Of a stretch of DNA of 20,224 bases, positions 1-7,258 are shown piece after piece (positions within the stretch are counted from its first letter, which is position 1; each line of letters opens with the position of its first letter). The translations under genes were made by a program, and so were the position numbers. Below the pieces are notes generated by a model. The model was not told the DNA's origin. It ran no database searches and saw only the letters and a program-made list of their open reading frames with translations. The DNA is from Amoebophrya sp. AT5.2. Lineage: Eukaryota > Sar > Dinophyceae > Syndiniales > Amoebophryaceae. The stretch spans positions 1 through 20,224 of the forward strand of contig RXOD01004581.1 of NCBI GenBank assembly GCA_005223375.1, in the 5' to 3' direction.

Positions 1-281
1 ACAGTTCTAGAAACTAAGAATAGAACAGCCAAAGCCGCTAGTATCCGAGGGGGCATGCCGGAGGGGATTCCGGTGGGACGGCTCTGGCAATCGCAATCGC
101 CATTTCTTACTAGAAGATAAAGCTCATAGGCTCACGCTGTGCCTGTGCCCCATCCTAGAAGATGGCGCCGCATCCCATGCAAGCGCGACCAAGATAATTT
201 CAATTTTTCAACTAAGTACTAGTACAGAAGGAAAAGTTCTTCGTGCCCCTCTGATGAAGTAGAAAATAAACCTCCACCAAC
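1..281 (-). other. Intron 3 of the SPEF2-like gene, running off the left edge
   Basis: The SPEF2-like reading frame reaches a donor at 281/282 (exon ends ATAG, intron begins GTTGGTGG on the minus strand) in phase 1. No convincing acceptor or further exon was found between 1 and 281, so this stretch is probably intron whose 3' end is outside the window. SPEF2 proteins are normally far longer than the part seen here, so more exons are expected to the left. Confidence 0.45.
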
Positions 282-1770
282 CTATGTCGATCGCTGCTTG
301 CTCCCTGCTGAGAACTTCCCGCTCCACGCGGACTTCCTCGGTGGTTTTCAACACGTCGGCGCGGTACGTGTTGCGCCAGAATTGCAAAACGAACTCGTCC
401 TCGTCGAGCATCTGCTGGCGGCGGATGACCTCTTTCTCGAGGAGGTAGTCGCGGTTTTCGTCCCGGTTTTGGAGAATGTGCGTCTCGTCCTGCTCCTCGA
501 GCTCCAGAATCTTCACCATCTGGTTTCTCTCCTCGTCGAAGAACGGCTTCACTGTGGTGCTCGATGAAGGGATAAGGTGGATGGAGCGCGATGCTTTGGC
601 GATATCACAATTACTTCATCAAATTCCAGCTACTACTTCGCTGCGAACCGTTTGGTGCAGCTGGTGGTACGAATTCAATTTCCCAACGATATATCAGGTT
701 CACCAGCATTCAAGAACTACTAACTCACTACTACAATTATGGTTACAATGGCTGTCGATCTGCATCTCATCAGTAGTGTAGCCAGAAACAGAAAGAAAGA
801 TTCTGATTCGATATGAGTACGAAGTGGCTCCGAATGTCCTCCCTTTCCGTACCAGTAGACGTCGTCTGCCGGCAGTTCCGTTTTCGGCAGTCGCGGAATT
901 TTTTCTATCGGCGACTTCAGTTTTTGCTGTTCGAGGGATTTGCGTATCTGGTAGAGCAATCGCAGCGCCGTCCCCCGATCTTCCTGCATGATTTCGGCCA
1001 CGGCGGTGTTTTTTGTTTCGGAAAGGCCGCATTTGGTGGAGAGGACGCGCAGGGCCCTCTTCAGCAACGGAGCGTTGTGCTTCTTCACCGAGGCAAGGGT
1101 GCTGCCCTTCACTGTTCAGAGAGATTCATTTGGTACACCAATAACTTTAACAAATTTCGAGGCGGAGAAATTCTATACGGAATACGGGAGAATACGGGGA
1201 ATACGGCCCCGAAAATGCGAACGCGGGAGAATACGGGGCGCAATTGTCGCTGCTGCCAGCCTTTCTAGCCCTCCGCTGCCCCTACCGTTGTCTCCGGGCG
1301 TTGGTTTGGTTATTATTTTGTGTGTTCTACTTCACTTTGTTGGTTTGCGTGCGTGCGAGATTCGTTTTCGTGCTAGCGTTTTGGTGGAGAGGATGCGCAA
1401 GGCCCTCTTCAGCAGCGTCACCCGTTGCGAAGGGAAGCGGAGCATCACCGAGGCAAGGGTGCTGCCCTTCACTGTTCATCGTAGGTTAGTACGTGCATTT
1501 CAATCTATGTGGCCGTGGACTTAAGCGAGAACAGAAGTGCTGGAACCGGAAAAACCAGTTTCCAGCAGAACTTCCAGCCGAACGAGAAACAGTACCTTTT
1601 TTTTCATTCTGGAATTCCGCGAGATCGTCCACGGTGAAGGCCTTGGGGTGGGCCTTGTGGATCACTTCCGCGAACAAGTACCCTGAAGCAAACTCCCGCT
1701 CGATCGCATTCACCGGGCCATTAGACAACTGCAGCTCGTCGTTCAACCATGAAAGAACGTAGGCCGACAT
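282..1770 (-). CDS. SPEF2: SPEF2/CPC1-like central-pair protein, N-terminal part (partial)
   Basis: Three exons on the minus strand: 1770-1596, 1111-821 and 551-282, all joined in phase 1 and open after splicing (245 codons plus one base). The protein starts MSAYVLSWLNDELQL and continues FASGYLFAEVIHKAHPKAF, which is the calponin-homology-like domain at the N-terminus of sperm flagellar protein 2. The CH-like fold continues in exon 2 (LLKRALRVL, then RGTALRLLYQIRKSLEQQ), and exon 3 is charged helix (FFDEERNQMVKILELEEQ). SPEF2, called CPC1 in Chlamydomonas, belongs to the central-pair apparatus of motile axonemes and has a role in flagellar assembly and beating. The ATG at 1770 starts the conserved domain directly. 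The gene is cut by the left edge. Intron 1 (1112-1595) contains a second, altered copy of the start of exon 2. Family recognition is from motif memory, not a search. Confidence 0.75.
1032..1118 (-). repeat. SPEF2-like exon 2 start: functional copy of an exon duplication
   Basis: This stretch holds the 3' splice site (GAACAG|TGAAGG) and the first residues of exon 2, VKGSTLASV, then LLKRALRVLSTK. A second version lies at 1380-1478, about 350 bp upstream in the gene. This copy is taken as the used one because its frame continues for a further 65 or so conserved residues to a phase-1 donor. Confidence 0.7.
1179..1238 (+). repeat. Short imperfect repeat of GAATACGGG in SPEF2-like intron 1
   Basis: The motif GAATACGGG, in close variants, occurs four times: three nearly tandem at 1179-1206 and one at about 1229. 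It lies between the two exon 2 copies. No function is evident. Confidence 0.6.
1380..1478 (-). repeat. Degenerate copy of exon 2 inside SPEF2-like intron 1
   Basis: It repeats the same acceptor (GAACAG|TGAAGG), VKGSTLASV and LLKRALRILSTK. The middle differs and is 12 nt longer (MLRFPSQRVT in place of KKHNAP). Past the repeat the frame is TLARKRISH, unrelated to the true exon, and reaches a stop without an obvious phase-1 donor. If spliced in it would probably truncate the protein. It looks like a decaying exon duplication. Confidence 0.7.
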
Positions 1771-2176
1771 CTTTTTGTTTTGTATGTGTTTCGCTAATTA
1801 TATTACTGGCTTAGGCCGCCTTACGTTCGGCGCCGATGCACCGATATCCTCGTGTCAGGTGCTGCCGACTGTTATTTACGCGCGGCTTCATGATCAACAT
1901 CAGTGAATAAATTACAGCAGAAGCAAAAGCAATGCTGTCGTTCGCTCGGACGGGGCGCAAGCACAACGAGGTACGAGATTGAAGTCGAACGACGAGGAAA
2001 GCCAACACGACCGATAGCGTACCCGATTTTGTCTCGTCCTCTCCTGTGATTATACATAAGGGCCGAAGAAGATCGATGAGCCCACTATTCGGCGCTCTTT
2101 CTCAACGTTCCCTCATCAAAAGCACTCATCGACAATGGTGGATACGAGACCCCTGCCCGGCGCTTCGGCTTCGTGT

Positions 2177-2318
2177 TCATCTTCGATTACTATCTATAGT
2201 TGTTTGGAAACGGGACTGCGATCAGCACATTGAGGTCCATCTAACGGCCGAGATCAGCATGTGCTTGTTCCTGGGGCAGCGGGCATAGAAGAAAAAAAGA
2301 ATCATCTTCGATTACTAT
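2177..2318 (+). repeat. 17 bp direct repeat pair
   Basis: TCATCTTCGATTACTAT occurs at 2177-2193 and again at 2302-2318. It lies in non-coding DNA and no function is evident. Confidence 0.6.
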
Positions 2319-2442
2319 AGTAAAGAACCGCGTCGAAAAACGTGGTAGACGTCTTTCTTTTATCTTTCATCAACTTTTGTATACACACGGCATAAAAAGG
2401 CCAAGCGGTTTTTGTGAAGCATCGATCCGCTGCTTCGTGTTA

Positions 2443-2504
2443 TCCACCGTTCATCGCGGCGTCACGGATCTTAGGCTAAGATCCGTGACGCCGCGAACGG
2501 TGGA
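2443..2504. repeat. Near-perfect hairpin just 3' of the TPR-gene stop codon
   Basis: Arms 2443-2473 and 2477-2504 pair along 28 bp with no mismatch except a 3 nt bulge (ATC) in the left arm, leaving a 3 nt loop (GGC). It starts 28 nt beyond the stop codon of the minus-strand TPR gene (2532), so it would lie in that gene's 3' untranslated region or end. It is far stronger than chance. It could be an RNA 3'-end structure or a small inverted-repeat insertion. Confidence 0.75.
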
Positions 2505-2531
2505 GCACAACCACAAAATCGTTATCGATAG

Positions 2532-5500
2532 CTAGCTCCACAGCGGTCTGTTGTTTTCCGCCATGGTTCTGAATTTCTTTATCAGTTTAGTGGCCAGATC
2601 TTTCAGCGAGCACTTGTCGTCCGGGGAAACAAGACTTTCCTCGGTGCCTTCTTCTATCACCGGCACCATCGCTGCCCACTCCGCCTTCTGGATCAGCCCG
2701 ATTGGCTTGCCGATTTTGATCGTCATCAGCTGGTCCCATCCGATCGCCGCGTCGTCGCACACCTTCCCCAAGTCCTTCATCATTTCCCGGATCCACTTCT
2801 CGTCCCTCGGCTCGTCGCCGCCTTTCTTGGCCATTTCCAGGTCCAGCCGCTCCTTCCAGGCCTGCACTTTTTCCGCGTTGTTGGTGTCGGTGGACTTTTT
2901 CAGCTTCAGGTTCACGCGGGCGCGCTCGGAGCGAAGCGGCTCGTTCTTGGGGTCGAGGGCCATACCGAGCTCGATCGCGGTTAATGCGTCTTCGAGCCGC
3001 TCGAGCGCGCCTGTTTTGTTCGATCGCGATCGAGAAGCGAAATGCCGACCAAGTTTTGGGGTCGATGATTGATGAACATGACCATGAGTTGTTTTCTCGT
3101 CATCGAAAAATAATACATGGAGTATTGATGAAGATGAAGATCCGAGGGTCAGCCGCAGCTGCTAACGCTATAGTACAAAATTTTTTGCCAGAAAATAACA
3201 AGTACTGAGTGCTTCTGCTTTCACTAGGTAGTTTTCTGGCGCCGCTCCCCCGCTTTTCATCTCCTCCCCCCCTCCCCCGGAGACCCCACCAGACTCCAGC
3301 ACTTCATCACATAATCTGAGCGCCTCCTCCAGATCCTCCCTGCATACGTCTCTTTCTGCCGCCGACTTGTGCCCCTTATTCGCCAGGTACTGCACCAGGT
3401 TGCGCGCAAAGTCGCCCTTGTCCGCCTTCTCCACCGCAAACACGTGCTGCGCAATCACGAGCGAGCGCGCAAGCAAAATCTTCGCCTTCGCCTCCATCGA
3501 TGCCAGAACGTCGCTATCGGCCTTCTCATCCTCCGTGGATTCGGTGGTCGTCGGCGATTCCTTCTCGCTCTCCTCGCACTTTCTTTCCCCCAACCCCCTG
3601 AGTTCCCCGGTCGCTTTCAGCGCCCTTCTGAAGCGACGGACGGCGAGCATGCCGCCCTTTTTGACGCTCCACGCCACCTCCAACGCCTCCGCCTCGTTCT
3701 GGTCTGCCGCTGCCTTGGACCGGTCAAACGCGTCGAGCTTCTCCTTCCCATCCACCGCGCCCAGCAGGAAGCCCTCCCCGGTGCGGATGTCGGCGAAAAC
3801 ATCGCTGGGACCTGTCGAGTCCGTTTCGAAGACAAGGTTTGTGGATTAGTAGAAAATCAGTTTTTTAAGTGGACTCATGAGGAGCGAAAACTACCACCCC
3901 ACATCATATCGAAAGCAACTACGCTTCATCCGCTTCATGGTCGATAGCGATAGCCTTAGCCAGCGTCATAGAGTAGGAGTACATCGGAAAAATAGTAGAG
4001 AACTCACCGGGGAGGGCTTCCTGCTCGGCGCGGTGGATGGCAAGGGGAAGCTCGACCGGTCAAACGCGTCGAGCTTCTCCTTCCCATCCACCGCTCCGAG
4101 CAGGAAGCCCTCCCCGGTGCGGATGTCGGTGAACACATCGCTGGGACCTGCCGAGTCCGTTTCGAAGACAAGGTTTGTGGATTAGTCGAAAATTAGTTTA
4201 AGAAAGTGGACTCATGCTGGGGAACGAAAACTACCACCCCACATCAACATATCGAAAGCAACTACAACGATTCATCCGCTTCATGGTCGATAGCGATAGC
4301 GATAGCCAGCGTCATAGCCATAGACTACAAACATAGGACAAGTACTAGAGAACTCAATCAAATACCTTGCACTGGCTTTGTCCCGCTCTCACTTTTGTAG
4401 AGCGAGAAGTGAAACTCCAACGGAAACTGCGAGCCCCCCCCTTCTTCCTCCGGATAATACGAGCAGGGTCCTGTGATTTTCACCAGTCCTTCCGACTCGT
4501 CCTTGAACCTCCTCAACACGAAATCCAGAACGTCCGGACAGCTGTATTCCGCCAGAACCGTCTTCTTCGGGGGCGGGGCGTGCTGCGAGTGCTCCCCTTG
4601 CCCGAACATTTGGGCGCGGGTACTGTGCACCACCTGTCTGCTCTTGCCCTGAAACACCCGGTAGTGGAGCCACACGCTGTCCAGGTCTTGCAGGTACTCC
4701 CCTTCACTCCTCAGATGCTCCAAGTCGCCTTTCTCGATCATCTTCTGAAGAAGTTCTTCGTCGTCTTCTGTAGAAGTTGTACCACTACTAGCTTCTTCCA
4801 AGTCCGTCGGCAGCACCTTGAAAAAGACGTTGTCCTCCAATTTCCGCCAGGGCAACTTGCCTACTTGAATCTCGGCAAGTAGGCCCTTGAGGTCGTCCGT
4901 CAATTTCGGGAAGATAGAAGTGTCGAAAATCATCGCTTTCGCCGCGTCGAAGCGTTCGAGCAAGATCAGGGCCTGGACCTTGCGGAAGTAGGCCTTGTCC
5001 CAGTCGGGGCGGAACTTTATCGCACTCTCCGCGGCAGCCAAAGCCTCCGACGCGGATCCGAGCTTCAAAAAAGCCATCGCTTGATTGGACGCAAACACAC
5101 CGGAATCGGTGTCGCCTGAGATTAAGATTCATTCGGTGTGTTATTCTATATTTGCGTCCAATGGATCTGGATGCGGTTTGCGATTCGATGTCGATCGGCG
5201 ATGGTATTGGCAGAGGGTCCACTACTATTAAACCAATGAATCCATAGTAGCTCGAAAAAACTGTTTATGAACATCAGTCAGACTCAGAACGGACCTTCAA
5301 GTATAGACAGCAAATGTAAAACAGTATTAACAGGTAAATCAATGTGTAGTGACTGTACTGGTGGAGAATTTCTGGGCCTTCTGGTAGGCTTTGACTGCGA
5401 GGGGGTAGTTCTGGGTGCGGAAGGCTTCGTTGCCGACGGCCTTGAGCCTGGCGGGGTCGGATCCCGCGTTCTGGATGTCCGCCTCCGAAAGCTCGCGCTT

Positions 5501-5533
5501 CTGCGCCGCTGCGAGCAACGCGGCGAGATCCAT
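2532..5533 (-). CDS. TPR - FKBP-like - TPR protein, probable co-chaperone type
   Basis: Four minus-strand exons: 5533-5359, 5115-4366, 3811-3206 and 3010-2532, all junctions phase 1, giving 669 residues. The N-terminal TPR is clear (residues about 27-125: LKAVGNEAFRTQNYPLAVKA, then SNQAMAFLKLGSASEALAAA and FRPDWDKAYFRKVQALILL). Residues about 205-300 resemble an FKBP prolyl isomerase fold (VWLHYRV near its start, FPLEFHFSLYK at its end) but I do not see the usual active-site aromatic set, so catalysis is doubtful. A further TPR-like part ends with LEDALTAIELGMALDPKNEP. TPR-FKBP proteins usually bind Hsp90 or act in folding complexes; that role is inference here. Introns are 5116-5358, 3812-4365 and 3011-3205. 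The middle one holds a duplicated exon copy and a large hairpin. Domain assignment is good for TPR and tentative for FKBP. Confidence 0.7.
3718..4004 (-). repeat. Copy 1 of a tandem duplication (start of TPR-gene exon 3 plus intron)
   Basis: This block holds the first part of exon 3 (PSDVFADIRTGEGFLLGAV on the minus strand), its acceptor (GACAG|GTCCC) and the upstream intron sequence to about 4004. It matches 4054-4354 at an offset of 336 bp, with scattered substitutions and small indels. This copy is the used exon, as its frame continues into KAAADQNEAEALEV. Confidence 0.85.
4005..4119. repeat. Inverted exon fragment forming a 52 bp-arm hairpin with 11 nt loop
   Basis: 4005-4056 is the reverse complement of 4068-4119 with three mismatches over 52 positions; the 11 nt between are CGGTCAAACGC. 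On the plus strand the left arm encodes GEGFLLGAVDGKGKLD, which is the exon 3 peptide read from the wrong strand. It sits exactly between the two tandem copies, so it marks the rearrangement junction. The pre-mRNA of the TPR gene would fold here. Confidence 0.85.
4054..4354 (-). repeat. Copy 2 of the tandem duplication, within intron 2 of the TPR gene
   Basis: It encodes PSDVFTDIRTGEGFLLGAV with its own acceptor (GGCAG|GTCCC at 4148/4147) in the same phase 1, then breaks off after AFDRS where copy 1 goes on to KAAADQ. The frame then runs into an inverted copy of the same exon. Both exon and intron parts are duplicated, so this is a genomic segment duplication and not a retrocopy. Confidence 0.85.
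5084..5162. repeat. Inverted repeat spanning the 3' splice site of TPR-gene intron 1
   Basis: Left arm 5084-5106 lies in exon 2; right arm 5131-5162 lies in intron 1. Twelve outer base pairs are perfect (ATTGGACGCAAA with TTTGCGTCCAAT). The inner part pairs CACACCGGAAT with ATTCGGTGTG after a one-base bulge and a 10 nt interruption. The acceptor AG (5117-5116 on the minus strand) falls in the 24 nt loop. The intronic arm looks copied from exon sequence. Confidence 0.75.
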
Positions 5534-5994
5534 CCTATATCGAAGATCGATGCTTTGACAACTAGTAGAGGCTCCGTCCTGCGTGCTACTCGTACCAACT
5601 ACAAATCATTGCTCGGATGATGAGGCTGACCTTGTCCTTGAGCTTATCGTAGTAGTAGTACCGTACTTCTAGCACGAGCAGGCACGAATGTAGTGCGTAA
5701 GTTCCACTAAAACAATAGTGGAAATCTCATAAGATCTTCCGATGGCGCATGCTTTTCCGACGAAGATCTTCCGATGCGTTGGGGATCACTGCGGGCACTT
5801 TTGATCTCGGCATTCATCCTTCGTATGCTGGCATTTCCTGCGGCATCACTTGCTGAAGTAACTACTTATCTTGTTGGTTTTCCGGCCTCAGAAGATGGAT
5901 CGGCTTGATCACGCTTGACGATCAGTCACGAACAAAGAAAGCGACGCGCTACAAAGATGAATGTCTCTCCGTGAATCTGAGGTCTTGCTTTTGA
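5534..5994. other. Intergenic region upstream of the TPR gene
   Basis: About 460 bp between the TPR-gene ATG (5533) and the stop codon of the next minus-strand gene (5995). It should contain the TPR-gene promoter. No exon was recognised. A 14 bp direct repeat (AAGATCTTCCGATG at 5731-5744 and 5763-5776) is the only structure seen. Confidence 0.5.
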
Positions 5995-7258
5995 TCAGTC
6001 CCTACCAGCTCCATCGACCGTCTTCATTCTGTTCCAAATTTGTTTTCTCCTTCCACGCGCGTGTTTCCAGGCTTCTTGCAAACTACCCAACAAACTCTCC
6101 CCGTCCTGTTCTAGATCTTTCTCCAGCAATGGCGCAAGCTGCAGGAACAGCTCCTCACTGTCTCCCCAGCACTCTCGCAGCACGTCGACGGCGTTTTCCT
6201 GGAGCTTTCGGTTTTGGTCTACTTCTTTCGGGAACTCGGAAACGCGTTCGGCCCAGCGCTGCGCAGCTTCCAGACGGTCCAACGCGTAGCCCAGGGTGTT
6301 CACCAGTTCGCCCTGCTCGGCGGGCAGCTGGTGAATCCTCGCTTCCATGTTTTCCGGACGGACGATGGTCAGCATTATATTTTTAGGGTCTACTTCATCG
6401 CCGTGAAGATCCTCCCCGCCTGTTCCTGACGTCGTGGTCCCGGAACAACTTTTCGCCAACTCGTCCTCCCGGCAATTGTATAGGTGCCGCTTCAACGCCC
6501 CGGCCACGGAGCTGTACGAATTGTGTTGACCCCCATCGATCTCCCCGGCCCATCGGTCAGCCAACCTGTCTGCCACCGCCTTCAATTTCTCCCGCACCTC
6601 CGCTTCGGTGAGTCTTCGCAAACAATCGCCGCCTTCTTTCGAAACCTTCACTCCGTACTTCCGTACGAAGTCTCCTTCCACAGCCTGTAGGTCCACGATC
6701 TGCGCCACTTTTTGGTCGTATTCCCTTCTCGCACCCGCCGTTTTCCCCGCGAGGCTTTCCTTCCGCCGGCGCTTCTCGTGGACTAGGGAACTGGTTTGCT
6801 CGTGTTTATGGCGAGACCAGGTGGTAAGTGGCTAAGTGGTAAGTGAAATTTTTTGGGGGCTCTTCGGAGTCCCCTCTGGCGGTCCCAAGGAGAGCAAGTC
6901 TGCAGCAGCAACACGGGCGGTTTATCGCGGTCGGCAGGGTTGGCACTCCTGTGCCCTCCCTATAACTGACATCCAATCCGCCCTCTTATTCTTCCCTGCC
7001 TTTAGGCTCTACCACTATTCTAGGTAGTCAGTGGCTCTCCCATAGCCCTGCCCTTTACGATCTAATGGCTCAGCGATCTCCTGCCGAAACCACTCCCTGC
7101 CCCCCACAATGGGGCATCTCTGAAACCGCCCGGCGCTTCGCGCGGGGCGGTTCAGAGCGCCGTGACGCGTCGCCACCTAGAGCAATCCGCCACTAAAGGA
7201 GACCCATCACGTTCACGAAGTACCTACCAGTTGGCCACTTACCAGCTGGTCCGGTCAT
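5995..7258 (-). CDS. Unrecognised helical protein, first exon provisional
   Basis: The main exon is 6782-5995 on the minus strand, ending in a stop at 5995-5997. Its protein-like composition (LTEAEVREKLKAVADRLADR, then LGYALDRLEAAQRWAERV and ELFLQLAPLLEKDLEQ) suggests a mostly alpha-helical product. I do not recognise the family. The exon has no ATG near its 5' end, so an upstream exon is needed. One solution fits: ATG at 7258 with a 16 nt exon (7258-7243), donor GTAAGTGG, acceptor CCCTAG at 6783, phase 1, giving MTGPAVHEKRRRKES and 267 residues. That first exon lies inside the inverted repeat of the element at 6808-7258 and overlaps, on the opposite strand, exon 2 of the CPAP-like gene. The main exon is fairly secure; the first exon is a hypothesis. 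Confidence 0.5.
6808..6845 (+). repeat. Left terminal inverted repeat of the introner-like element
   Basis: It pairs with 7221-7258. It contains the proposed CPAP-like start codon (6808-6810), the first 16 coding bases and the GTAAGTGG donor at 6824. Confidence 0.65.

Larger units (their letters stand above)
1771..2531. other. Intergenic region upstream of the SPEF2-like gene
   Basis: About 760 bp between the SPEF2-like start codon and the stop codon of the next minus-strand gene. It should hold the SPEF2-like promoter and the 3' end of the TPR gene. No convincing coding exon was found; the open frames are short and have poor composition. It contains a 17 bp direct repeat (2177-2193 and 2302-2318) and a strong hairpin (2443-2504), described separately. 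Confidence 0.5.
6808..7258. mobile_element. Introner-like element with splice sites in its terminal inverted repeats
   Basis: The ends 6808-6845 and 7221-7258 are inverted repeats, about 30 of 38 positions matching. Each reads ATG, about 10 nt, a G/C-variable TGG, then GTAAGTGGC. On the plus strand the left end gives donor GTG|GTAAGT and the right end gives acceptor CTTACCAG|CTGG. On the minus strand the right end gives donor CTG|GTAAGT. The interior codes for nothing obvious and contains a GC-rich hairpin. Introns made by short DNA-transposon-like introners with such ends are known in several protists. No transposase is present, and I cannot show a target-site duplication from this one copy. 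Confidence 0.6.

Noticed and set aside
4858..4884. 9 bp hairpin (GCCTACTTG / CAAGTAGGC) in TPR-gene exon 2
   Set aside because: It is short and lies within well-supported coding sequence; a chance pairing is likely.
7022..7160. Possible tRNA-like A and B boxes in the introner-like element
   Set aside because: The match to a B box (GGTTCAGAGC) is poor, spacing is too long, and no cloverleaf can be drawn.
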